DNA of 64,000 bases from Bog-756 sp963701325 (GTDB taxonomy: Bacteria > Actinomycetota > Acidimicrobiia > Acidimicrobiales > RAAP-2), in NCBI GenBank assembly GCA_963701325.1, contig OY969604.1, positions 3,596,001 through 3,660,000 on the forward strand. Direction: 5' to 3'. Each line of letters begins with the position of its first letter. Within the stretch, counting starts at the first letter, position 1. The position numbers and the translations under genes were made by a program. The notes under the pieces were generated by a model, which saw only the letters and a list, made by a program, of their open reading frames with translations, was not told the DNA's origin and did no database searches. Positions 8,605 to 17,240 of this stretch are shown piece after piece.

Positions 8605-9780
8605 TCACACGCCGGGACCCGTCGGTGCTGCGCCGACCAGGCCGCAGGCGGCCAGAACCCGTTCGATGAACCGATCCGTCGAGCCGTACTCCTCCTCGGC
8701 GTAGGTCCGGCCCTGGGCCCCGAGGACGGTCCGGCACGCCGGGTCGAGGAGCGCTTCCGCGCACCAGGCGAGCTCGGCGGGATTGGCGAACCAGAGGCCG
8801 CCCCGGCCCCGCTCGGCGTGCTCACGGGCCCTGCTCGTCGCCGGGACGACGATGGGGGTCCCGTAGAGCAGCGAGGTCACACACCGCCGCCCGAAATAGG
8901 CGCCGGGCTCGAGGTCGACGGTCATCCGGGCCCAGGCCATGAGCCGGTCGCGATCGCTCGTGCGTTCGATCGGCCATCCCCGGGTGACCTGGCCATGGTG
9001 CCAGGCGCAGAAGGCGTCATTGTGGGCGATGCCCAATCGGACCTCGGGAAAGCGCATGCGTAGGAGGGTGGCCAACTCGTTCTGCTCCGAGTCCTCGTCC
9101 TCCTCCGTCCCGGTGAGCACGAGGACGTACTCGTTGTCTCCGACCCAGGTGTTGGGTTCGGTCAGGGCGCTCGGATTGGCTGCCATCGGCGCACCGATCC
9201 GTTGGACCGAAGCGGCCCGGCCATGGTGATCGACGACGGCCGTGCGTTCGGACTCGGTCATGGTCAGCACCGCGGCGGCCCGGTCGAACACCGGATCGAA
9301 GTGGGGGAAGGCGAGGAGCTCTGGGTCCGAGCCCAGCGGCAGCAGCACCATCGGAAGAGCCGGGTCACACGCGTCGAGTACGCCGAGGGCACCGAGGTTT
9401 CGCAGATCGACGACGACGACCAGCGAGGGCCCGAGCTCGGCGAGGACGCTGTGCGCCCCCTGCCAAGGCTCGAGCAGACCACGGTCCAGCTCTGCCGCCG
9501 CACCCGATGGCAGCACCGGCCGACCGCCCCCGGCTTCCTCTGAGAGCGCCCGGACCAGGAGATCGCGCCGGAGCTCGGAGGCCTCCGCTATCGGCGAGGC
9601 GAGGTGGTGCACCGTGAAGACACTGTCTGCCACACACGTCGGGCGGTCACCATCCGGCGTGACCACATGCACCGCAGCCCGCGCGGCCAGCGCTCCGGCC
9701 ACCTGGCGGCTGACCCACCCCTCCTCGGTGGTCGACTCCCAATGGCCTGTCAGGACCGCGATGGTGGTGCTGTCGGTCAT
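8605..9780 (-). CDS. GT-B fold glycosyltransferase, GT4-like
   Basis: Protein of 391 residues with ATG at 9780 overlapping the stop of the upstream coiled-coil gene. The N-terminal half looks like a GT-B acceptor domain (AVLTGHWESTTEEGWVSRQV, a divided HVVTPDGDRP strand). The C-terminal half holds VGDNEYVLVLTGTEED and a nucleotide-sugar region EPGAYFGRRCVTSLLYGTPI followed by GLWFANPAELAWCAEALL, as in GT4 enzymes. The classical E-x7-E motif is not clear, so donor specificity is open. It probably acts in the cytoplasm on a lipid-linked or surface glycan. Coupling with 9777-10280 suggests the two proteins work together. Confidence 0.7.
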   Translation of the reverse strand: MTDSTTIAVLTGHWESTTEEGWVSRQVAGALAARAAVHVVTPDGDRPTCVADSVFTVHHLASPIAEASELRRDLLVRALSEEAGGGRPVLPSGAAAELDRGLLEPWQGAHSVLAELGPSLVVVVDLRNLGALGVLDACDPALPMVLLPLGSDPELLAFPHFDPVFDRAAAVLTMTESERTAVVDHHGRAASVQRIGAPMAANPSALTEPNTWVGDNEYVLVLTGTEEDEDSEQNELATLLRMRFPEVRLGIAHNDAFCAWHHGQVTRGWPIERTSDRDRLMAWARMTVDLEPGAYFGRRCVTSLLYGTPIVVPATSRAREHAERGRGGLWFANPAELAWCAEALLDPACRTVLGAQGRTYAEEEYGSTDRFIERVLAACGLVGAAPTGPGV

Positions 9781-10280
9781 CCTGACGTCGTGGTGTCCTC
9801 GGGGCCGTTGGCCTCTCCGCGTACGCCGTTGCGCGCTGTCCGATCGGGTGTCTCCAGGTGGAGCCAGAGGGCCAGTTCGGTGAGGTTCTCCGCTTCGGCG
9901 GCCTGGCGGTCGACCAGATCCTGGTTGAGCTGTTCACACCGGAGCGTGAGCTCGTCGCAGCGCTTCTCGAGCGAGTCGCTGACCCGGACCAGATGGGAGA
10001 GGAGCTCGCGCTCCTCCCGCAGATAGGGGCCGAGGACGCGGAAGGTGAGGCGTCCGAAGAGGGCGACGATCCGACCCTTCAGTCCATTCCCGGTGACCGC
10101 GGGATCGATGCCGTCCGGCAGTGACCAGTGACCGTGGAGGTACTCCAACGAGGCTCGGCTCCGCGCCTGGCTTCGCTCAGTGGGTCTCCGCATCTCCTCT
10201 GGGGGGAGCGGGGCCCACCGGAGGACCCGGTGCTCCGCTCGCAGTCGCTCGAGTAGTGCCTCTGGGTCAAGCTGCTCCAC
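9777..10280 (-). CDS. Coiled-coil protein coupled to a glycosyltransferase
   Basis: Protein of 167 residues, GTG start. No known enzyme family recognised. The middle part (KGRIVALFGRLTFRVLGPYL) is amphipathic or hydrophobic and could associate with the membrane. It is followed by a heptad-rich coil (EERELLSHLVRVSDSLEKRC through LNQDLVDRQAAEAENLTELA). Its stop overlaps the start of the GT4-like gene at 9780 by 4 bp. A similar small coiled-coil gene precedes another glycosyltransferase at 20230-20610, and a comparable coil is fused to the GT2 protein at 32056. This suggests a scaffold or partner role. Confidence 0.62.
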   Translation of the reverse strand: MEQLDPEALLERLRAEHRVLRWAPLPPEEMRRPTERSQARSRASLEYLHGHWSLPDGIDPAVTGNGLKGRIVALFGRLTFRVLGPYLREERELLSHLVRVSDSLEKRCDELTLRCEQLNQDLVDRQAAEAENLTELALWLHLETPDRTARNGVRGEANGPEDTTTSG

Positions 10281-10380
10281 GTCGCGGCTCTCCTCGTTTC
10301 CGGATCCCGGGGGCGGCCGGCTCAGCCGAGTGTACCGGTGGGTCGCCCGAGGCCGATGGTACGCTCAGCGCGGTCGTGCA

Positions 10381-12292
10381 GTGTCCCCTACGAACTCCTC
10401 GGTCGAGACGGTGAGCGACGAGCCGGAGAGCGGCGGATTCGGTCCAGCGCTCGGGTGGATGACCGACCGGCTGGTCAGCCAGCTCCTCCCGGACCGGGGT
10501 GGTGCACACCAGGAAACCACGGTCGAGCCGGCGTGGGGAACCGATGCCTCCTCCCCCCCGACCACCTACTGGCACTGGAAGCACCTCTGGCACCTCGACC
10601 GGCTCGAACGCGCAGAACAGGGTGAGCACGCCGAACAGCTGCCCACGGACGGTCCCTTGTTGAGCATCGTCATCCCGGTCTACCGCCCAGCGCTCTGGTA
10701 TTTCGAGGAGTGCGTGCAATCGGTCATCGACCAGACCTACCGACACTGGGAGCTGTGCCTGTGCGATGACGGGTCTGAACAATCGGACTTGCGCGCGTCG
10801 ATGGAGGCGTTCGCCGCACGCGATCCCCGGATCAAGGCGATGGCCCTGGAGCAGAACGGCGGCATCTCCCGTGCGACGAACCGTGCGCTGGCAGCCGCGA
10901 GCGGCGAATTTGTGATCCTGGTCGACCATGACGACCTGGTGGAACCCGATGCCCTCGCAGAGATCGCCCGCGTGGTCCTGACCGTCGACGAGGCAGACGT
11001 CATCTACTCCGACGAGGACAAGCTCGACGAGATCGGCCGGCCGTGCCAGCCGAATTTCAAACCGGACTGGGACCCCGAGTTGCTGCTCTCCCATCCGTAT
11101 CTCGGGCATCTGACGGCCATCCGACTCGACCTGGTGAGGCGGATCGGCGGGTTCCGGCCGGAGTTCGACGGCAGCCAGGACTTCGACGTCATGCTCCGGT
11201 CCACCGAGCTGGCCCGGCGGGTGGTCCACATCCCCAGGGTCCTCTACCACTGGCGGATCGTGGCGGGGTCTGCTGCCGGTGATCCCGCGGCGAAGCCCTG
11301 GGCGTACGACGCCAGCCGCCGGGTCGTCGAGGACGCCGTGTCCCGGCGCGGCATCCCGGGCCGGGTGGAGTCGGGGCCGATCGCGGGGACCTATCGCGTG
11401 TCGCGCGAGATCGTCTCGTCACCCACGGTCTGCGTGATCATCCCCTTCCGCGATCAGGCGGCCCTCACCGAAGCCTGCCTGCGTTCGCTCGAACGGTCGC
11501 CTGGCTATCCGATCAGCGAGGTGATCCTGGTCGACAACGGCAGCATCGAACCCGAGACCCGGGTGCTCCGCGCCAGGCTCGAGGCCAGACCGGCAACCCG
11601 AGTGCTCGACTATCCGGGCCCGTTCAACTGGGCGGCGATCAACAATGTGGCAGCTGCCGCGTCCGGGGCCGACATGCTCCTGTTCCTCAACAACGACATC
11701 GAGGCCACTTCCGAGGGATGGCTGCATTCGCTCGTCGAGCTCGCGCAGCGGCCGGAGGTCGGAGCCGTCGGGGCGCGTCTCGTCTATCCAGACGGAACGT
11801 TGCAGCACGCTGGGGTGGTGCTCGGAGTTGGCGGTATCGCATCGCACATCTTCAACGGCAAACCCCCGGGCCGCAGCGGGTACGCGGGGTGGGACACGGT
11901 GATCCGGTCGTACAGCGCGCTGCACCGCGGCGTGCATGCTCGTGCGGCGCGACGTGTTCGCGGAGCTCGGCGGTTTTGACGAGGCGCTCCCGGTCGCGTA
12001 CAACGACACCGATTTCTGTATCCGTCTCGGTGAGGCCGGCTACCGGCTGCTCTACACGCCCTACGCGGAGCTCATCCACTACGAGTCGGTGAGCCGCGGG
12101 CTTTCGGGGTATGCGGTCGATTTCGGGGAGTTCCTCACCCGGTGGTGGGACCTGCTCCACCACGAGGACCCCTTCTACAACCCCAACCTCACCAGGGTCT
12201 TTCCCTGGTGCTCGTTCCGGTTCCCCGGCGAGGACGAGGAGTGGTTCGCCACGATCGGCGCCCTGGTTCCTCCCGCCGCGTCCGAGGCATGA
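10381..12292 (+). CDS. Tandem-domain GT2 glycosyltransferase, frameshifted
   Basis: Two GT2 catalytic domains in one gene. The first starts with LSIVIPVYRPALWYFEECVQ and has CDDGSEQSD, VDHDDLVEPDALA and SDEDKLDE; the second starts with VCVIIPFRDQAALTEACLRS and has VDNGSIEPETR and FLNNDIEATSEGW. Such proteins make O-antigen-like or rhamnan-type surface glycans. The frame from 10381 runs to a nonsense end at 11979. From 11936 a second frame continues with MLVRRDVFAELGGFDEALPV and YNDTDFCIRLGEAGYR to 12292. Removing one C near 11923 joins them as SALTAACMLVRRD, the normal family sequence. Start is GTG 10381 or GTG 10411; the open frame upstream overlaps the divergent gene and is not used. Confidence 0.85.
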
Positions 12293-12331
12293 TGCTTGTC
12301 TCGCATCCCGGCCTTGACTAGGTTGCGTCCG

Positions 12332-13531
12332 GTGGGACCGCCCTGGAGAACCGACATCACGGTGCTCGGCGGCTGCGGGCACGTGGGGCTGCCGCTCGGG
12401 TTGGCGTTCGCCGACTCAGGCTGCAAGGTCGCGCTCTTCGACACCAATTTCGAAGCGGTCGACAAGGTTCGATCGGGGAAGATGCCCCACCAGGAACCTG
12501 GCGCCGCAGCTGTGCTGGCCAGGACCCTGGCGAACGGCACCCTGACTGCGACGACCGAGTCGGCTGCCATCGGGCAGAGCGAGCACCTTGTCGTGGTCAT
12601 CGGCACCCCGGTCGACGAGCACCTCAATCCTGATCCACAGGCGGTGGTGACCGCCCTCGACGCGGTCGCCGACCAGTTGTCCGACGGGCAGATCCTCATC
12701 CTGCGGAGCACCGTGTTCCCGGGCGTCACCCGGCTGGTCGAGCGGCTCGTGGAGCGGCTGGGCAAGTCCATCGACGTGGCCTTCTGTCCGGAGCGCATCG
12801 CCGAGGGCCGTGCCATGGAGGAGCTCCACTCGCTGCCCCAGATCGTGGCCGCCCGCACCGAACAGGCATTCGAGCGGGCGAGCTCCCTGTTCCGACGTCT
12901 CACCGACGCCATCGTGCGGGTCGAGCCGGAGGAGGCCGAGCTGGCAAAGCTCTTCACCAACTCGTACCGCTACATCAAGTTTGCCGCCGCCAACCAGCTC
13001 TACATGATGGCGAACGACTACGGGCTGGACTACGAACGGATCCGGCGGGCGGTGATCGAGGACTATCCGCGGGCCGCCGATCTACCGGGAGCAGGATTTG
13101 CAGCAGGTCCCTGCCTGCTCAAGGACACCATGCAGCTTGCCGCCTTCAACAACAACAGCTTCGCGCTCGGCCATGCCAGCATGCAGATCAACGAGGGTCT
13201 TCCCCTGTACCTGGTGTCGAAGATGGCTGCACGCTACGACCTCGCCACGATGCGGGTCGGCATCCTCGGGATGGCGTTCAAAGGTGAGTCCGACGACAGC
13301 CGTTCGAGCCTCTCCTACAAGCTCAAGCGGGTACTGAAGGTTCGAGCTGCCGACGTGCTGACGACCGATCCCTACGTGACCACCGACCCCACACTGACAC
13401 CGCTCGAGCAGGTGCTCGACCGTACGGACCTGGTGGTCATCGGCGCGCCCCACCGGGCGTATGCGGAGGTGCCGATCGCTCAGCCCGTTGTGGACATCTG
13501 GAACGTACGGGGCGCGGGGGTGGTCGTGTGA
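12332..13531 (+). CDS. UDP-sugar 6-dehydrogenase (UDP-glucose/UDP-ManNAc dehydrogenase family)
   Basis: Oxidises the C6 hydroxyl of a UDP-sugar to a uronate with two NAD. About 399 residues from GTG 12332; a TTG at 12296 would add 12. The Rossmann loop is ITVLGGCGHVGLPLG. The family features follow: VVVIGTPVDEHLNPD, LRSTVFPGVT, FCPERIAEGRAMEEL, the hinge LAKLFTNSYRYIKFAAANQL, the catalytic Cys in GPCLLKDTM, and the C-terminal GILGMAFKGESDDSRSSLSY. The WecC-like pattern (PERIAEG, E-L-x-K-L) favours UDP-N-acetylhexosamine or a related substrate, but this is not proven. It is the first gene of a coupled trio with the next GT2 and epimerase. Confidence 0.9.
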   Translation: MGPPWRTDITVLGGCGHVGLPLGLAFADSGCKVALFDTNFEAVDKVRSGKMPHQEPGAAAVLARTLANGTLTATTESAAIGQSEHLVVVIGTPVDEHLNPDPQAVVTALDAVADQLSDGQILILRSTVFPGVTRLVERLVERLGKSIDVAFCPERIAEGRAMEELHSLPQIVAARTEQAFERASSLFRRLTDAIVRVEPEEAELAKLFTNSYRYIKFAAANQLYMMANDYGLDYERIRRAVIEDYPRAADLPGAGFAAGPCLLKDTMQLAAFNNNSFALGHASMQINEGLPLYLVSKMAARYDLATMRVGILGMAFKGESDDSRSSLSYKLKRVLKVRAADVLTTDPYVTTDPTLTPLEQVLDRTDLVVIGAPHRAYAEVPIAQPVVDIWNVRGAGVVV

Positions 13532-14274
13532 AGCCGCGGGTGTCGATCGTGATCCCGGCCTACAGCGAGGGATCGAACATCGAGGATGTTCTCGGGCGCC
13601 TGGTGGAAGCGGTCCAGCTGCCGTCGGAGATCGTGGTGGTGGTCGACTCGCCCGATGACACGACCATTCCCTACGTCGAAAAGTATGCCCGGCACAGCCC
13701 GAACATCCGGGTGTTGGTCAACGAGGACGAGCCCGGACCCGCCCAGGCGATCCGCTACGGCATCGATCGAGCGGTGGCCGACGTCGTCGTGGTGACCATG
13801 GCCGACGGCTGCGACGACCCCCAGCAGATCGACCCGATGGTCCGATTGGTGGAACGCGGAGTGGTCATCGCAGCAGCGTCGCGGTACTCGCGGGGTGGCC
13901 AGCAGGTCGGCGGCCCGTTCCTCAAGGGCATGGCGTCCCGGCTGGCCGGCCTGTCGCTCTGGGCGCTCGCCCGGGTAGGCACCCGCGACGCCACCAATTC
14001 GTTCAAGGCGTACGATGTGGGCTTCGTACGGGACGTTGGAGTCAGCTCTGGCGCCGGGTTCGAGATCGGGATCGAGCTGGTCGCAAAGGCGCGGCGGGCG
14101 CGGCTGCCCGTTGCCGAGCTCCCGACCATCTGGTTGGACCGGAACCAGGGCATCTCGAACTTCAAGATGGTCAGCTGGCTGCCGCACTATCTGAGGTGGT
14201 GGCGGTTCGCGTTCGGGCCTCGGCTCGACCTGGGCGATATCCGGTCTGTGACCGACAGGAAGGAACAGCGATGA
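13528..14274 (+). CDS. GT2 glycosyltransferase, dolichol-phosphate-mannose-synthase-like
   Basis: Protein of 248 residues; GTG overlaps the previous stop by 4 bp. Signature GT2 features: VSIVIPAYSEGSNIEDVLG, the metal-binding DSPDDTT in place of the common DDGSxD, GPAQAIRYGIDRA and TMADGCDDPQQID. The sequence ends TIWLDRNQGISNFKM with WLPHYLRWWRFAFG, matching polyprenyl-phosphate glycosyltransferases that load a sugar on a lipid carrier. No transmembrane domains, so it is cytoplasmic or peripheral. The following epimerase overlaps by 4 bp, suggesting one operon with the dehydrogenase. Confidence 0.83.
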   Translation: MKPRVSIVIPAYSEGSNIEDVLGRLVEAVQLPSEIVVVVDSPDDTTIPYVEKYARHSPNIRVLVNEDEPGPAQAIRYGIDRAVADVVVVTMADGCDDPQQIDPMVRLVERGVVIAAASRYSRGGQQVGGPFLKGMASRLAGLSLWALARVGTRDATNSFKAYDVGFVRDVGVSSGAGFEIGIELVAKARRARLPVAELPTIWLDRNQGISNFKMVSWLPHYLRWWRFAFGPRLDLGDIRSVTDRKEQR

Positions 14275-15296
14275 GCAACGTGCTTGTCACCGGGTCAGCC
14301 GGGTTCATCGGCGGGTACTTGGTCAAGAATCTGCTCGACCGGGGCCACGATGTGGTCGGGATCGACAACTATTCCAAGTACGGTCCGGTGAAGCGGTCCT
14401 ACGACGATCACCCCCGCTACCGCTTCATCGAGGCGGACGCTCGAGACGTCGAGCTGATGACCAGGGAATTGATCGACTGCGACCACTTCATCGCCGGCGC
14501 CGCCCTCATCGGCGGAATCTCGTACTTTCACACCTACCCCTACGACCTGCTTGCCACCAACGAGCGGATCACTGCGTCCTCCTGCGACGCAGCCATCGCT
14601 GCGCATCAGTCGGGTCGGCTGCAGAAGGTCACCTACCTCAGCTCGTCGATGGTCTTCGAATCCGCTGACTCCTGGCCGTCGTACGAGGGCCAGGAACACG
14701 ATGTGCCGCCCCCGGTGTCGTCGTATGGGTTCCAGAAACTCGCCGTCGAGTACTTCGCGAAGGCGGCATTCGACCAGTACGGGCTGCCGTACACGATCGT
14801 GCGACCCTTCAACTGCGTGGGGACGGGCGAGCGCCGCGCGCTCGGTGACGTGGAGATCCTGAGCGGCAACGTGAGCCTGGCCATGAGCCATGTTGTTCCT
14901 GACCTGGTGCAGAAGGTGTTGAAGGGTCAGGACCCTCTCCATGTCCTGGGCGACGGCTCCCAGATCCGGCACTACACCTATGGAGCCGACCTCGCGGACG
15001 GAATCGTGACGGCGATGGAGCATCCGGACGCGTGGAACGAGGACTTCAATCTCTCGACCCCCGAGTCGACCACCGTGCTGGAGCTCGCCCAGGCCATCTG
15101 GGCGTTCATCAAGGGCCCGGAGGCACCGTTCCACTGGGTCTCGGATCCTCCCTTCGAGCACGATGTGCACCGACGGGTGCCCGCGACGGAGAAGGCCAAG
15201 CGGATCCTCGGCTTCGAGGCGACCACCGGGCTCGACGAGATCCTGGGAGAAGTGGTGCCCTGGATCGAGAAGGCCGTCGCCGACGGCACGATCTGA
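14271..15296 (+). CDS. NAD-dependent nucleotide-sugar epimerase/dehydratase (extended SDR)
   Basis: Protein of 341 residues; ATG 14271 overlaps the previous stop and has AGGAAGGA at 14257-14264 six bases upstream. Extended SDR features: NAD loop VLVTGSAGFIGGYL, acidic IDNYSKYG, catalytic SSSMVFES with YGFQKLAVEYFAK (YxxxK), the substrate region RPFNCVGTGE, and ADLADGIV in the C-terminal part. It probably epimerises or dehydrates a nucleotide sugar used by the neighbouring glycosyltransferases. Which sugar cannot be read from the sequence. Confidence 0.87.
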   Translation: MSNVLVTGSAGFIGGYLVKNLLDRGHDVVGIDNYSKYGPVKRSYDDHPRYRFIEADARDVELMTRELIDCDHFIAGAALIGGISYFHTYPYDLLATNERITASSCDAAIAAHQSGRLQKVTYLSSSMVFESADSWPSYEGQEHDVPPPVSSYGFQKLAVEYFAKAAFDQYGLPYTIVRPFNCVGTGERRALGDVEILSGNVSLAMSHVVPDLVQKVLKGQDPLHVLGDGSQIRHYTYGADLADGIVTAMEHPDAWNEDFNLSTPESTTVLELAQAIWAFIKGPEAPFHWVSDPPFEHDVHRRVPATEKAKRILGFEATTGLDEILGEVVPWIEKAVADGTI

Positions 15297-15323
15297 ATCC
15301 TGCCGTCGTGACGAAGTACGTCG

Positions 15324-17240
15324 TCAGCCTCCGGTCGACGCCGAGGGCACCGCTTCTTCCACGGTGAGCTGGAGACAGAGGGAGGTTCTGGGGCGGACCC
15401 GCAGGACGATCTCGCTGGTCGGTCCTGTGGTGCTGGCCGGCAGGAGGATCGTCCCGGCACCACGCGGGATCGGGACCGTCTGGTCTCCGAGAAGAATCGT
15501 CGCGTGTGCGGTCGTCCAGTACCGGTTGCTTGTGATCCACTGACCCTTCGGCAGGATGGCGCTCAGCGGCAGGGCGAGTTGGGTTTGCGTCGCGGACTGT
15601 AGGCAGTGGCCACCGGTGCCAGTGGCGAACGCCCCGGTGAACGGGAGGAGCGCACTCACCGGTCGGACGGTCGCCGCTACCAGCACCCCGTCGGCCCCGG
15701 GCACGTAGCCGTGCCCATTCGCGGAGTCGAATCGCAATCCGGGGACGACCAAGCCGACTGTCGTCGAGAGGTCGTTGTACGGGGCGAAATTGGCGGACAG
15801 GACGAACCAGGGAGCCGGTACGTCCCAGATGAATGCCGTCGGATCGGCGCGCGAGACCTGTTGCCATGAGGCGCGCAGGTTGGTCAGATAGCTCGTGTTG
15901 GCGGACCCCATGCTTCGATCGGAGCTGGTCCAGATGTCGTGTACACCCAGGCCGCAGAGCGTGATCATGGCTGCCGTGCCGATCACCCGGTTGCGCCTGC
16001 CGTGGTCCTTCCGGATCGAATGCCGTCCCCTCGAGCCTCTGTGGGCCGAGGGAAGGCATCCGTCGGTGGTGACCGCGGAGGGAAGGTAGGCGAGAGCGAC
16101 AGCAATCCAGAATTGGAACCCGAGGATGAGCCAGTAGACAGGGTTCCATGCGAACGAGATCTTGAGCGCTCCGCGGCCGATGGCTACCACGGCGTCCGTG
16201 GCGAGGAAGCTGGCACCGAACCAGACCCACGCTCTCCAAGCCGTCTGGCGCCGCATCACGCTCACGATGACAACGCCGAAGACGAACGCCTGTCCCAGCG
16301 CAACCGCCTCCCACCGCCAGTTGGTCGCGCCGATGCTCGAATAGTCGATACCGAGCTGTGCCGGAGCAAACCCCTGGGCCCATCCCGCTCCGGTGAACCG
16401 GAGCACCGACCCGATGCCGGCGGCCGGGCTGAGCGGGTACTCAGTCGGGTGAAGGCTGCGCCAGCTGACGTTGAGGGCGATCGGGATGGCGCACCCGATC
16501 CAGAGGATGGCACGCGCGCGCAGTGCGCTCCACACCGACCGCCAGTCGCGGGGGTCGGCCAGGTAGAGGACAGTGAAGAGGACCAACGCAAGCAGGACCA
16601 CAACGCCGGGGTCGAAGAAGGCCATACCCACGGCGAAGCTGATGGCAGCGATGATCAGATGGCGACTCCTGCCGGTGAGGGCATGACGGACCAGCCCCTG
16701 CAGTGCGAGAAGCATTGCTGCGACGGCGGGGAGCGTGTTGATTCCGGCGGTCCACCAGGCGAGCGGGATGCCGAGCAACCCGGTCGTCGTGGCGATGGCC
16801 GCGAACGCCACGATCGCTGGACGGGCACCGAACAGGAGTTCGAGGAGTGCGTAGAAGAGGACCACGACGAGCGTGTACAGGACGATGATGGTCAGCACCA
16901 GAGGCCAACGCGAGATCGGATGCATCTTGGCCACCACGGTGTCGGCCAGGGAGAATCCGGGGATGAGGCTGCCGAAGACACTGGTCGTGAGTCCGTGGAG
17001 CGTAAATCCGTTCTGGCGCGACCGCTCGAAGTAGAGGTAGTCGTCTTGGAGGAAGCCCGAGGAGCGGGTCAAGACGGTGAGCGCGGCGAGCTGGAGCATG
17101 CCGATGATCGCCATGGCGGTCCGGGTCCGCCTCACCGTCCACGGCTGCCGGGTGACGTGGACGGCTGCCGGTGCTGCCGGCGTGGCAGCCGGTGTGGAAC
17201 TGCGGGCCGGCCGCTCGAGCACCGCGGCTAGCGAAGACAC
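15324..17240 (-). CDS. Polytopic membrane protein, GT-C-like
   Basis: Protein of 638 residues, GTG start overlapping the upstream gene by 13 bp. After a Pro/Ala-rich N-terminus and first membrane helix comes an acidic loop, SGFLQDDYLYFERS, then about nine more hydrophobic segments and a C-terminal extracytoplasmic domain of about 200 residues. An acidic pair in the first outer loop is the usual position of the catalytic base in GT-C glycosyltransferases, which use polyprenyl-phosphate sugars. No named family is recognised. It is architecturally similar to the adjacent 17228-18976 product. Confidence 0.66.
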   Translation of the reverse strand: MSSLAAVLERPARSSTPAATPAAPAAVHVTRQPWTVRRTRTAMAIIGMLQLAALTVLTRSSGFLQDDYLYFERSRQNGFTLHGLTTSVFGSLIPGFSLADTVVAKMHPISRWPLVLTIIVLYTLVVVLFYALLELLFGARPAIVAFAAIATTTGLLGIPLAWWTAGINTLPAVAAMLLALQGLVRHALTGRSRHLIIAAISFAVGMAFFDPGVVVLLALVLFTVLYLADPRDWRSVWSALRARAILWIGCAIPIALNVSWRSLHPTEYPLSPAAGIGSVLRFTGAGWAQGFAPAQLGIDYSSIGATNWRWEAVALGQAFVFGVVIVSVMRRQTAWRAWVWFGASFLATDAVVAIGRGALKISFAWNPVYWLILGFQFWIAVALAYLPSAVTTDGCLPSAHRGSRGRHSIRKDHGRRNRVIGTAAMITLCGLGVHDIWTSSDRSMGSANTSYLTNLRASWQQVSRADPTAFIWDVPAPWFVLSANFAPYNDLSTTVGLVVPGLRFDSANGHGYVPGADGVLVAATVRPVSALLPFTGAFATGTGGHCLQSATQTQLALPLSAILPKGQWITSNRYWTTAHATILLGDQTVPIPRGAGTILLPASTTGPTSEIVLRVRPRTSLCLQLTVEEAVPSASTGG

